A stretch of 64,000 nucleotides of DNA from Ryuthela nishihirai (Eukaryota; Arthropoda; Arachnida; Araneae; Heptathelidae), in assembly GCA_038380435.1 (NCBI GenBank), contig JAWZYU010000025.1, positions 45,888,691 through 45,952,690 on the forward strand. Reading direction: 5' to 3'. The notes beneath the pieces were generated by a model, which worked only from the letters and a program-made list of their open reading frames with translations, did not search any database and had not been told where the DNA came from. This document shows, piece by piece, positions 22,425 through 32,920 of this stretch (positions are counted from its first letter, which is position 1; every line of letters begins with the position of its first letter). A program made the translations under genes and the position numbers.

Positions 22425-23921
22425 ACTCCTGACCAGGTCTTCAATGCTGACGAGTTCGGGTTATTCTGGAAAAAAATGCCAGAAAGAACCTATTTGGCTA
22501 AAGCTCACAAATCAGCTAGTGGTCATAAGGCAGCGAATAGTCGTATAACAGTTCTTTTCTGTAGCAACGCTTCAGGCGATCATATAATGAAACCATTGGT
22601 TATTAACAAATTGAAAACATCACGCTCATTTAAAGGAATAAACATCAAAAACCTTCCCGTTTATTGGATGGCTAATAAGAAAGTATGGGTCACTGCCATG
22701 ATTTTCAATGAATGGTTTCATAACTTGTTTGTCCCAGATGTCAAAAGTTATTTAAGTAAAAGGGGATTGCCTTTTAAGGCCCTTCTATTAACTGATAATG
22801 CACCAGGTCATCCTCAAGATTTACAACACGAAAATGTACAAATTGTTTTTTTACCAAAGAATACAACTTATTACAGCCGTTAGATCAAGGGATAATTTCG
22901 ACTTTCAAGGCACTGTATATCAAGCAAACCTTCAGGTATATTTTAGGACAAATGGAGAATGATGGATCTCTTATGGATGCTTGAAAGAAATTTACAATCT
23001 TAGATTGTGTTAAGCATGTTGGACTGTCACATACCCAGATTAAACAATCAACGCTCAATGCCTGCTGGAAAGTAATATGGCCAGATGCTGTAGAAGGTGA
23101 GAATTATAGATTACCATTAGAGCATGAATATTCTCAGATCACTGAGTTGGCGCATACTATAGGAGAAGGTTTTGAGGATTTAGCTGAGGCAGATATTGAA
23201 GACATAATGGCTGATGAAGAACTAGATAAGGATGATTTAGTTTTACATGATTCATGAAACAAATAAACGTGATGAAGACAATAAGCCTGATGAAGAGCAA
23301 TCTGAACCAGTTGCGTTTACAGCAAGAGTCATCAGCGTAGGACTTCAATTGGGGAGAAAATTGGGTAATCATTTTTTACAAAATGACCCGAATGTTGAAC
23401 GAGCTCTACGATTCCTGCGGGATATTAGTAAGTACTTAAATCAATATGAGGAGGTCTATAAAGATTTAACAAAAAAACCTACACAATTGTTAATTACGGA
23501 TTTCATTACAAAGTCTCGTCGATCTGAGATTGTCCCTAATTCATCAATCATTGAACCAGAATCGCATCAAGAACTATCGAGTGATGAAAGTGACATTATA
23601 CTCAGGAAGAAGACTGATATTCCATGAAAGTGATGACAGTAATTAAACTTTTTGTTAATTTTTTTTTAAGGATCTTATATTTTTTGTTCCTAATGTAAAA
23701 TGAATTAAATATGTACTTATACTACCTATATATATATATATTTATTTTATGAAGTGTAATTTTGTTTTTCAAGATGTCTTGCTTTTGTTTTACGTAAATA
23801 AATGACTGAATTATGCACATTTTAGTGTTTTTTTTGGTTTTACACAGCAAAATCCAAGATTTCGATTTACACGGTTTTGTGCGGAATATACTTATCTTCA
23901 GTGTAAATCGAGGGATAGGTG
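22425..23921 (+). mobile_element. Tigger/pogo-like DNA transposon, 5' truncated
   Basis: The transposase starts mid-domain at VFNADEFGLFWK (first D), continues LLLTDNAPGHP (second D) and, after a one-base frameshift near 22880, PLDQGIISTFK. It then has an acidic C-terminal tail. The right end, GTGTAAATCGAGGGATAGGTG, followed by TA at 22922-22923, is of Tigger type (TIR with TA target). The left end and the DNA-binding domains are absent. Remaining stops include one near 22982. Confidence 0.85.
22434..23640 (+). pseudogene. Tigger-like transposase, DDE domain to C-terminus
   Basis: The DDE_1 superfamily core is readable as FNADEFG, RITVLFCSNASG, PLVINK, WFHNLFVPDV, LLLTDNAPGHP, then FLPKNTTYYS and PLDQGI. 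The spacing and motifs match Tigger/pogo and their domesticated relatives (Jerky-like). The CENP-B-type DNA-binding domains are missing. The frameshift at YYS|PLDQ and a stop near 22982 make it a pseudogene. The final open frame (23247-23627) is the continuing C-terminal region. Confidence 0.85.
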
Positions 23922-23949
23922 TATTGTGGACCGTTTACGAAACTGGAGA

Positions 23950-24165
23950 AAAGGTTAATGCGAGGAGATTCTGGTATTAACCGTGTGGACAAAGCCTGCA
24001 AAAAGCACGACATTTCTTACAGCAAATCTACAGAAACTAAAAAGAGACACGAACCCCACTAAGAATTATTAAATGATTTGGATGAAATTCAGAATCCAAC
24101 TTTAGGAGAAAGAATTTCAAGAACGATAATCAAACCTATCATTGAAAAACAAAGAAACGGTTCGG
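23950..24165 (+). pseudogene. PLA2-like protein fragment of a virus-like element
   Basis: The frame reads a VDKACKKHDISYS motif, the DxxCxxHDxxY signature of secreted-type and viral phospholipase A2 domains, with the catalytic HD pair intact. An in-frame TAA follows about 15 codons later. The downstream LGERI segment continues the same type of small protein. In virus-like integrating elements such proteins sit beside an integrase, as here. It is a decayed remnant. Confidence 0.5.
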
Positions 24166-24180
24166 TTTAGGACACAAGAA

Positions 24181-24450
24181 ATAAGTTGCTTTCTTCCGTT
24201 TACTATGACCCATTAAAGGGATTTTTCCGGTATAAAAGATCTAATGCGCAAAACTGGATTGAAGTAAAAAGAAGTAAAAAGATTTCTCCAACAACGTGTA
24301 CACGTTACACAAACCCATGTATAAAAAATTCGAAACCAGACAGGTTTATGTCTCGAATGTAGACGACCAGTGGCAGAGTGATTTAATCGATATGCAAAAA
24401 TTTAAATTTCACAATAACCACACGAATTAGATTTTAACCGTGATTGACAT
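24181..24450 (+). pseudogene. Retroviral-type integrase, N-terminal part
   Basis: The frame gives VYTLHKPMYKKFE, then DDQWQSDLIDMQ and LTVID. This is the start of an rve integrase core of the kind annotated as transposon-derived F54H12.3-like and found in Polinton-like elements. The D in SDLIDM is the first catalytic aspartate. An in-frame TAG lies just before ILTVID, and homology stops abruptly at 24450, where the sequence switches to the opposite-strand capsid-like fragment. Confidence 0.6.
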
Positions 24451-25100
24451 TTCTAGTTTTGCAAGTACTTGTAGTGATGGTTCCACTTTTGGAATAAACC
24501 AAGATACGCGAGATATTTCAAATTTATACAACGTAGCCCCAACTCTCTGAATGTCTTTGTCGTCATTTTTTTTTTCTAGTTTTATATGTTTTACAGCGCG
24601 AAACACTTTATCCACGTCTCGGCAGAATGCAAACAGCCGATTCAATGGTAAGAATAAACTTACATTTTGACTATTTTTTGTAATTTCATATCTGTCCGAG
24701 AATCCTTGATTGAATTCAGGATTTTTCTTCAATGCTTGTGCAGAATCCTTTATCTTATTATTCGTGTCGTTTATTTTCGCCTCAGTCGTACAAATACTTA
24801 TTCATTTTCGAACTGTCTGCGGTATCTTTGAACCACATCACACTTGTGGCAGCACTGTGTGAAAAGTCTTCGGTAAAATCAATTGTGAATCGTGGTCGTC
24901 ACTCCTGACAATTCAATATCTTCTAATTCTCTGTTTTCTATATAATATTGAGCTCTCTTAAAAATGTTGTACCCATTATTGACCATCGTAACTACATCAT
25001 TGCCGCCGATATCAGACCCATCTGATTTCAGTATTTTGCCTCTGACGTGTATATAACTATTGTGCGGATGTAGAAAAACGTCCACGTAATTTAATCGCAC
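24451..25100 (-). pseudogene. Capsid-like protein fragment, N-terminal and middle parts
   Basis: Two open frames on the - strand (25100-24879 and 24732 down to the junction) read in order as one decayed protein. LHPHNSYIHVRGKI, VTMVNNGYNIF and SWFIPKVEPS are consistent with the capsid-like protein whose C-terminal part sits at 22095-22394. A frame break lies between 24879 and 24732. The association with an adjacent integrase and PLA2-like fragment supports a virus-like integrating element. The assignment is from memory only. Confidence 0.45.
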
Positions 25101-28100
25101 TGGTTAAATTTTTTTGCAGCTAGATATCCAAAACACTGCTACAAAAACTTATTATTTTAGATTTGAGCTAAAGTTGACAATACTATTTTATTTTTTTACA
25201 CACGCCGCTGGAATAGGAGTTGCTGCCTGCCGAGTATGGTATATAAGACAATTAGCTTTAAACGTTAGTATCGCTTCCCTTGATATTGAATGAGACTGCT
25301 CATTACAAAGGCCCTTTAGGCTAAGTACATGAGACATCTTTGGGGGGGGGGGGGGTTGCGGGTTAGTTGGTTCCCTGGCCAGCTAGCATACTTGGTACCT
25401 GCAGTTGATTGCAGTAACCAGGGGATCGCTCGGCCCGTGGGGGATCTAGCAGCAGTCATAATCAGGGAATCCAGTTGTCTTGTATACAGCTCGAACTGGA
25501 GGATTTTTTTTTTGCGCTCGCTCGAGAGGCAGAGAGAGGAGAAGAGAGAGCAGAAGGGAGGAGGGGACAGAGAGAGGAGAGGGCAGACCGTCCATCGAAC
25601 GGAACAAGAATTCGAAGTGCAACTTCCCGAACCGGTATTTTTTCAGCTTCACTTTAATGCTGAGGTTCAATGAAACTAAAACTCGACCCCATTGTTCTTT
25701 TGAGATCGAGACTGATTTCCGTTTAGCATAACACAAAACTCTTCTCTCTTTACAAACTTCATACATTCTCAAAATTATTCTAACCTACATCACTTTTCAC
25801 TTCAAATTCTTTCTAATTATTAAAAAATTAACCTAAATTACTTTTCACTTCAAAAATTTTTTTCCATCTAGTACCCTCTCATTCTTAAAAATTCATACAA
25901 TCACAGATATTCAAAGTCTATCTTTTCATCAGAACCCCCGAAAACGTCATTTTACCTGTTGATTTTGTCATGTTTCAAACAAATTTCTCAAAACTGTCTG
26001 GCTTTGTCGAATTCTCCGATTTACCTGGCTTTTTACAACCGAATCATCCAGTGAAGTGTATGATAACTCAACAAACCACATCATTTTTTTTATCTCTTTC
26101 ACACACACCTCATTTTTCTGAAAATTTGTTTAAATCTCGTCTGCCCGAAAAACTTAAATTACTTTTTTCACATGAAACACCCCGGTTTTTTCTGATTTTT
26201 CACACATATTTTCACAAGAAACACCGATTTACATGGATTTTTACAACCGAATAATGCAGTGAAGTGTATGATAACAAACCACATCATTTTTATCTCATAT
26301 ACACACACCTCATTTCAAATTAATCCATTTAAACTAATTCACAAATTAGTTTAAACCTCACCTTTATAAAAAACAAACTTAAATTAGTTTTTCACATGCT
26401 AAAAAACACCCCCATTTTTTATAATTTTCACAAAAAACCACACGAAACATACTTTTTACCTCATCCCCCATAACTTTTCCAATAGATTTTCATAGAATTA
26501 TCTGGACCCATTTACTAGCCCAGAACTCTCATTTATGCTACTACTAGAGGACCTGGGAAAATATTATATAAATATAAAATTTATGTTAGAATAAACTTAT
26601 CAAAGTTAAGAAAATACTTTAATTTTATGTCAAAATGTTTATATACCTTTTTTCTTAACGAGAATTTTAAATGAAGCGTTTAATCCAACCATAGTGGGAA
26701 TTGATGCAGTCATGTTTTATGGGTTCTTTAACACGATTCTGTGAAATGTTTCCGAACATTTTCTTAAAAAAAAAAACATTTGATATGATCAAGACTTACC
26801 GGATAGGTTATCGATGATGTGTCCAAGTTTCCGATTTTTTTTATATTTTTCAACACGTTGTTGATGGTCATTAGCAGGATATAGAACTTATGTTATTGAC
26901 CACAAGAAGCATTTGTTGTCAAATATTTCAACATTCATTATTTCTTTTGTAAATTTGAAATGAGAAAATTCCTTTTCAGTGATTTTTTTATTATATGCAG
27001 GAGAGGCAAAATCCTTGATACTTCCTTAAGTGTCCCCCTGCAGACTTGAGGCTTATGATGACTCGGTCATTATTTGTCAGTATTGTTAAAAAGAGTTTGA
27101 AGCAGCAGTAAAGCTCATGGAATGTCACACTATGTGTAAAGCAGCAGTATACCCAAGACTTTTAACAGAGGTCAGATAGGACTCTGGGAGGCAGTTATGT
27201 CTACTTGCAACATTGCTGCCCAGAATGTCGGTTATTTCTCATATCTATCCTTTGACAACAGTTGCAGTGATGCCAAGGAACAGGCCTACTACAGAAGTGA
27301 ATGTTACTTCCTTGTTTTCAGAGATTACTTCTACTTCTGTTTTGATGCCAATTTTGGGCAGTTTCATGCTTCGAGAAGACCAAGCTTCATTATTCTTTGC
27401 ATTTATGAGCATCACAGCCATCAGCTATCCCGATCGTTCCTTCCTTCGGGAGTTGTCAAGGTCAGTTTAATCACTGTTCTCATCAACTGCCCAACAGTAT
27501 GCTGATACCAGCTTACAAACCAATTTCATTACCTTCTTTTTCAAAAGCACATTGCTCATATCTGGGACATGGAATCCAGTTGACCATACATACTCAGACC
27601 CACACTGTGTTGGCATTGTGGGACTATCTTTCAGAACCATGGTGAGCAATATCCCAGGATGAGAACAGGCATTTCTTGATATTGATGTGAAAATCACTGC
27701 CTATATTACCATGCAAGAGAATTGAACCATCTACTATAATCTTCTAGCATTACCCTTTTTGATTCTGAAAGTTTACCTTCGTGTGTGCTATATGTCATAT
27801 GCATCTATTCCTTTTGGGTGGATATTTCTTGAACAGTGTATTCAACGTCTATAATTCTTTAATGCTGAACAAATGTTCTGCGAAACATATTTATATTAAT
27901 TTTATTGAGACATGTCTTCAACCACAGTTTATCATAAAAAGCATTGAATTCAGCTTTTCAATGGTATAACGGGGAAATTCTTCGTCTAGGGTGAATAGTT
28001 ATTTTTTTTTTTGCAGTGAACTTATTTTTACCAACAATGTACACCACCCACTTTCTTATTACCTGATTCAATATTTTAATTTTTCAAAATTATCAAAGAA

Positions 28101-28302
28101 AATAGTTGAACCAAAAATATGAGTTTTTCCTATCTTTCGAAATCTGAACATTCTATATTAAAATGTATTTACCCAGATTTAAATTCTCTATTCTACCTCA
28201 CGGTTCAGGCACACCAGTTAACAAACAGTACTCTGCATTAGTAGAACAGAGTCAATCTAATGAAATAAATCACTTTCTAAAGACCAACATAAATCAAGCA
28301 AG
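25101..28302. other. No gene recognised; low-complexity and tandem repeats
   Basis: It holds a TATATAAG box at about 25240, a G14 run at 25342-25355, a purine-rich GAGAGG tract at 25520-25590, and a repeated unit of about 215 bp (26017-26170 and 26235-26345, sharing GTGAAGTGTATGATAAC). Degenerate CACTTTTCACTTC repeats occur at 25790-25860. The frames at 27197-27505 and 27213-27470 may be remnants of a LINE ORF1, but I cannot support that. Confidence 0.4.
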
Positions 28303-28308
28303 TTTATT
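28303..28308 (-). promoter_or_regulatory. Candidate IF1 poly(A) signal
   Basis: AATAAA on the - strand about 225 bases after the IF1 stop codon, the first canonical hexamer I found in the expected range. Confidence 0.4.
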
Positions 28309-28531
28309 TTTAAATATTTGTGCACAAATTCAAATGCTCTGACTACAAAAGTAACTGTTTTCGATTACAATTCTAGTCGAAATTAATAAAATTCTGGTTG
28401 TCTCTGTTGTGGTCGCAGAGCATTAAGATTTCTAAACTACGGTGCAAAAATTCCTTTTTTTTATCATCTTGTTCATAACAACGTAACTGAAAATTTACTA
28501 AGTATGCATTTTCTTAATTTAATAACAAATA

Positions 28532-28675
28532 TTAGAGTGAACCTTCGTCTTTACTAAGTTCATGAATTTTCTTTTTATGCCGATCAATCTCTTGCTGTAG
28601 CTGCTTTATAGTTTCTTCATGGTGATTAATTTCTTCATCAAGATGTCCTTTCAACTTTTGAATTTGTTCACGTTG
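28532..28675 (-). CDS. ATP5IF1: ATP synthase inhibitor IF1, last exon
   Basis: The acceptor TTTGTTTCAG precedes 47 codons and a stop. The exon encodes the C-terminal antiparallel coiled coil: REQIQKLKGHLDEEINHHEE, then IKQLQQEIDRHKKKIHEL. IF1 binds the F1 catalytic interface in the mitochondrial matrix and blocks ATP hydrolysis when the membrane potential collapses. The coiled coil dimerises it. Of the His pair that gives pH sensing in bovine IF1 (48/49), the first is Gly here and the second is kept. The exon joins in phase 0 to the exon at 45866-45929. The 17-kb intron upstream is packed with transposons. Confidence 0.92.
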   Translation of the reverse strand, partial: QREQIQKLKGHLDEEINHHEETIKQLQQEIDRHKKKIHELSKDEGSL

Positions 28676-29777
28676 CTGAAACAAAAACCATTTTAAATCT
28701 ATTCTTAGAATTTTTTTGTCTAGAACCATATTAAATTGTTAACAAATATAATAAATAAAATTAACAGTGAAAAATACTATATATATATACAGGTGTGAAC
28801 AGGGAATATCACATTTGTTCAAAGGATGTGAGAAGTACTGCATTTTTTTGCGAAGAGTCTTCGTGACTTTTCTAGCTCTACAAATATCAATCATTTCTAG
28901 ATGACATTACTCAGTTATTTGAACTTTCAGTTGATGGTAAAATGACTAGAAAGGGAAATAGCCACTGGTGAATATGGAATACTTATTTTCAAAGAGAATG
29001 AAGGTTGCCATTTTTCTAGCTTTAATTAGATTTCTACACTACTAAACATAGCTTTCAACACTGAAAATTGAAACTAATGGATAGTTTGGAAAATGCGAAG
29101 TATTATTTTATTGGTACCTAACTACTCAAAAATAGAACACTTATCTCTTAAAAAATTTTCATTTTTCCCCACTTTCCATAAATAACGGCGAAAATTACTG
29201 CTTCCAATGCAAACCTCTTGACCATCTTACTCCATCTCTTGTTTACAAAACAGGCAAACCTCAACATATATTAAAGTTGTGAACAATTTGCATTCACACT
29301 CTACACATGCTCAAGACCGGATTAACTTTCTTTAGCGTCCTAGACCAGAATTGGATTAGCCACCACCCCCTTACCACTGTAACTATTAAACTTAATTTAG
29401 CTTTTACTGACGGTTCCCCACTATTTTGTTTCGTGGGGGTTGGGTAGCAAATAAAATTAATAGACACAAAATTATGAATTACAGTATATTTACATTATCA
29501 TATTACATGTAAACTGTTTACGCCTTGCTTTTTCCTATGAAAACGCTGCGATAGCTACAGTGAAGACCATCGATATCATGAGTTCAACTACAAGGCAGAG
29601 CAGGAAAAGGGAGTTTAGTCACCTGAGCCGCATGGCGGTGGAGTAGGTACACTCCCATCTTAGTGCAATAGACCACTGTACACGCCGCTTATCTTAAAGT
29701 TGCATTACTTTGCATGTTACAAATACAGATTTTTCCATGGAAAATTTTCGTGGACCACCTAGGACCTTGCCACGGAC

Positions 29778-29794
29778 CAGTTTGAGAACCACTG
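29778..29794 (-). mobile_element. hAT-type terminal repeat
   Basis: CAGTTTGAGAACCACTG is, in reverse, CAGTGGTTCTCAAACTG, a widespread hAT (Charlie-like) terminal repeat. The partner end was not found. The preceding ~200 bp is probably the remains of a hAT MITE. Confidence 0.5.
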
Positions 29795-30002
29795 ACTTAA
29801 GGGAAAAATGCAATACCTAATATATTTAAGTCATTCCCAAGTTACCTTCAAAATGTAAATATTTTTTTTAACTGTACTAATTGCATGAATGTAGAGGAGA
29901 TATTAATGGTATTTTTGGTAGTATGACAGCAAAATACTTTTTAAGAATTTCACATCCCTTAATCTGTTATATACCTTTTCTTATTTACCAAATGCCTAAG
30001 CT

Positions 30003-32103
30003 ATTTTTAACGGTACCCCGTCAAAATAGCCCAAGACTAAATAGCCCCGACAAAATAGCCTATTCTAAAATAGCCCCGAAGAAATAGCTTAGCCTATTTA
30101 AAATCCAAAGTAAAAATCCAACTTGCGCGTCGGAAAACGCACGTAATATGTCTTCCTATACTTTGGTAAAATGAAGGTAACTTTGCAACAAGTTGCGTTG
30201 AGTGCATCTATAATTAGAAATATTATAATAACAAATGAGTCACGTGACAGGCACATAGCTCACCGGTAGGCGGAGCCATGTGATTTAGTTTTAGTATTAA
30301 AACCAATGCTTCTAGTTTAGCTTCTAGATTTAGTTTTTTGTTCGCACGTGTGTCTTGCGGGAGTCGTTGCAAGAGATCTCTAACGGAAATAAGTAAGTTA
30401 TTTTAATATCTATTTTACCGGATGCGTTTTTTTATTGATATAATATAGAACTATTTAACAGATATTAACTGATAATCCGTTATTATTTGTGTTTTGCAAG
30501 AAAAATGGCGAAAATCTCGTCGCAAAAAGGGAAAGATCTGCTGCTGAAAGATGGTCATCGATATCGCAAGGCTAGGGAAAACCGGGATGAAAGTACATCG
30601 TGGAGGTGTGTAGTTCCGACTTGTAAAGGGCGTCTAAGAACATTGGGTGCTGACTTCCGGGTCGTGACGGAACACAACCATGCGCCAAATCCAGCTAAAA
30701 ATCAGGCATTGAAATGCGTTTCTGAAATGAAACATAGAGCACAGAGTGCTGTGGAGAAGCCTAGGCAAATATATCAAGCCTGCACAAGTGGAATATCTTT
30801 GGAAGCATCGATTCAGCTTCCAAATTATATTGCCTCCCAGAGAGCAATAGAACGTATACGAAAAAAAACGAATCTTCCATATCCAAATCCTGCAAGTGTT
30901 GCCAATATTGCAATTCCAGTTCATCTTCAAAGTACCACAAGAAACGAAAATTTTATTCTATGGGATTCTGGAGAAAACGATCCTGATCGAATTCTAATGT
31001 TCGGCACTGAGGAAAATTTGAGAATATTGGAACAGAATCATCATTGGTTTGTTGAAGGCACGTTTAAAGTATCACCTGAACTGTTTTTTCAATTATTCAC
31101 GATACACGGACTAATAGAAAAGTGTTGTATTCCACTGATATATGTATTGTTAAGAAATAAAAGTGAAGCAATATATGTTCGCGTATTTCAGAAACTATTA
31201 CAGTTGAAGGAAACTTTAAATCCAACAAGTGTGTTAAGTGATTACGAGAAAGCGGTTCAAAACGCCGTGCAACAAGTTTTTAATAACACAGAAGTTGTTG
31301 GCTGTTTGTTTCATTTGGGACAGTGCTTATGGCGAAAAGTGCAAGAACTGAATTTAGCGGAACTTTATGTAAATAATGAAAATGTGCGTGCTTATATAAA
31401 AATGTTGTTTGCGTTGAGTTTTGTACCGGTACATGATGTTATAGGAGTATTTGAAGAATTAATTGAAAAATGCCCAAACGAACTAGACCCCATTATCGAT
31501 TACTGGGAAGATACATATATAGGACGAATAAGACGCAATCGCCGAGCACAACCACGATTTGCAATACATATATGGAATGTTCATGAGCGCGTTGTCAATG
31601 GTCTTCCGAGGACAAATAATTCGGTAGAAGGGTGGCATAGGGCATTCCAGCAAACTGTAGATTGCCATCATCCATCCGTCTACAAACTCATTGACCATTT
31701 CCGAAAAGAGCAGGATATGGTAGAAATCCGCTTAACCCGTCTTGCTGCAGGTATTCGCAACCTAGATGCAATCAAAACTAAATATGTGCAACTGAATCGA
31801 CGCCTGGAAGCATTAGTGGAAAATTATGCAACTATGGAACATATGGACTTTCTTCGTGGCATTTCACATAACCTTGAAATGTAATTTTTGTAAAGAATGT
31901 GGCAAGGAACACAAACCTTAAAGATTTATAAAGAATTACCAAACCATATTTAGAATTTTTATTTATATGTCTGTATACAATTTTTAAAATGCGAAATTTA
32001 GAATTTAAATAGACTAAGCTATTTCTCCGGGGCTATTTTAGAACAGGCTATTTTGTCGGGGCTGTTTTGTCTTGAGCTATTTTGACGGGTCACGATTTTT
32101 AAC
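30003..32103 (+). mobile_element. Complete MULE DNA transposon with 9-bp TSD
   Basis: The target duplication ATTTTTAAC is present at 30003-30011 and 32095-32103. The element proper is 30012-32094 (2083 bp). The terminal inverted repeats are 88 bp (30012-30099 and 32007-32094), near-identical and themselves made of repeated AAATAGCC-type motifs. One long transposase ORF fills the interior. The 9-bp TSD, long TIRs and FLYWCH-MULE protein together define a Mutator-like element. The perfect TSD and unbroken ORF indicate recent insertion. Confidence 0.92.
30505..31884 (+). CDS. MULE transposase with FLYWCH zinc finger
   Basis: 459 codons from the first ATG at 30505, uninterrupted. Residues 17-59 form a FLYWCH-type zinc finger (W33, C35, C40, H57, H59) that should bind the TIRs. 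The catalytic core follows: HWFVEGTFKVSP (residues about 180-191), where position 184 is E instead of the usual D of DGTF, then SDYE with D246, C267-LF-H270, and NNSVEGWH with E375. It would excise and reinsert the element. No introns are evident. The E184 substitution may reduce activity. The short 5' leader contains no other gene. Confidence 0.93.
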   Translation: MAKISSQKGKDLLLKDGHRYRKARENRDESTSWRCVVPTCKGRLRTLGADFRVVTEHNHAPNPAKNQALKCVSEMKHRAQSAVEKPRQIYQACTSGISLEASIQLPNYIASQRAIERIRKKTNLPYPNPASVANIAIPVHLQSTTRNENFILWDSGENDPDRILMFGTEENLRILEQNHHWFVEGTFKVSPELFFQLFTIHGLIEKCCIPLIYVLLRNKSEAIYVRVFQKLLQLKETLNPTSVLSDYEKAVQNAVQQVFNNTEVVGCLFHLGQCLWRKVQELNLAELYVNNENVRAYIKMLFALSFVPVHDVIGVFEELIEKCPNELDPIIDYWEDTYIGRIRRNRRAQPRFAIHIWNVHERVVNGLPRTNNSVEGWHRAFQQTVDCHHPSVYKLIDHFRKEQDMVEIRLTRLAAGIRNLDAIKTKYVQLNRRLEALVENYATMEHMDFLRGISHNLEM

Positions 32104-32165
32104 ATATGAAATTCAAAATCTGGGGAGATGCGGGTCCGATTCCCACTGTGGCGGCGATGATTTTT
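32104..32165 (+). repeat. SINE family C fragment
   Basis: GAGATGCGGGTCCGATTCCCACTG is followed by GTGGCGGCGATG and poly-T, the B-box half of the Gly-tRNA-like family also seen at 32826 and 45668. Confidence 0.55.
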
Positions 32166-32307
32166 TTTTTCCAGAATCTATTAATTAATGTTTGATGTCT
32201 ATCTTAACAGGTAATACTGTGCATCCACTTTGGATTGATTTTTAATTATATATTAACGTCTTAGCGTTAGCGACCTTCTCATTAACATCTGATAATCAAA
32301 TGCAACG

Positions 32308-32781
32308 ACTGAAAAAGTTGCATCTCCTTGAGTATAGATGGCGCTATACTCAAGGTTGTGTTGTTTTGGGTTGTTTTACCTCTGAGCGGCACTTTTTTGC
32401 ACACCATGGGCTAAATGGCCAGGTCACATGGATCCCGAGAAGGCTCAGAGAAGGTTGGGGGAGGGGACCCACTGGAACAGCTGTTGGGAGACAGATGGTA
32501 GCCTCACGTCAAGGCCATCCAGCGTGTTCTATAACGTGCACAGGGTATGGCTCTCCCGCACACGGAGCCACGGCTTAACGTCCCATCCGACGGACGGCGG
32601 CCTTTCCAAGCCCATCGGTGTCCCCTACTCACCGTGGACAGGGCGGGGAGTCTTGCGGAGATAAATCTCAACGCTGACACAGCTGGGACTCGAACCTGGG
32701 AACTACAGATTACGAGCCTGGCGTGCTACCGACTGAGCCAACCCCCGCCCCTATACTCAAGGAGATGCAACTTTTCTCAGT
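32308..32781. repeat. Hairpin element split by a SINE
   Basis: GTTGCATCTCCTTGAGTATAG (left arm, about 32317-32337) and its complement would lie 6 bp apart if the SINE and one copy of its TSD were removed, giving arms of about 30 bp. The SINE thus landed in a pre-existing small palindrome (spacer ATGGCG). Confidence 0.8.
32356..32750 (-). repeat. SINE family A, full length (copy 4)
   Basis: In reverse it starts GGGGCGGGGGTTGGCTCAG and runs to CAACACAA, closely matching copy 2. The tRNA-like head with A and B boxes is present. The flanks CTATACTCAAGG at 32344-32355 and 32751-32762 are a perfect 12-bp TSD. Confidence 0.9.
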
Positions 32782-32825
32782 CACGTCTCAGGGAGATTTA
32801 TAAGGTCATATTCTGAAAGAGTTCC

Positions 32826-32920
32826 TTGTCCGAGGCGTGGTGCAATGGTAGCGCGCTCTGGCATGAATCTGGTGAGATGCGGGTTAATTCCCGCTGTGGC
32901 TGGCGGTTATGAAATTCAAA
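32826..32920 (+). repeat. SINE family C (Gly-tRNA-like)
   Basis: The A-box-like TGGTGCAATGGTAGCGCGC and a B-box-like GGTTAATTCCC come from a tRNA ancestor. It is followed by GGCGGTTATG. The cloverleaf is not intact and there is no reason to call it a functional tRNA. Confidence 0.6.

Noticed and set aside
25329..25772. Protein-coding frames of 83-114 codons on both strands
   Set aside because: They run through G-run and GAGAGG low-complexity sequence, overlap on both strands, and contain no recognisable domain.
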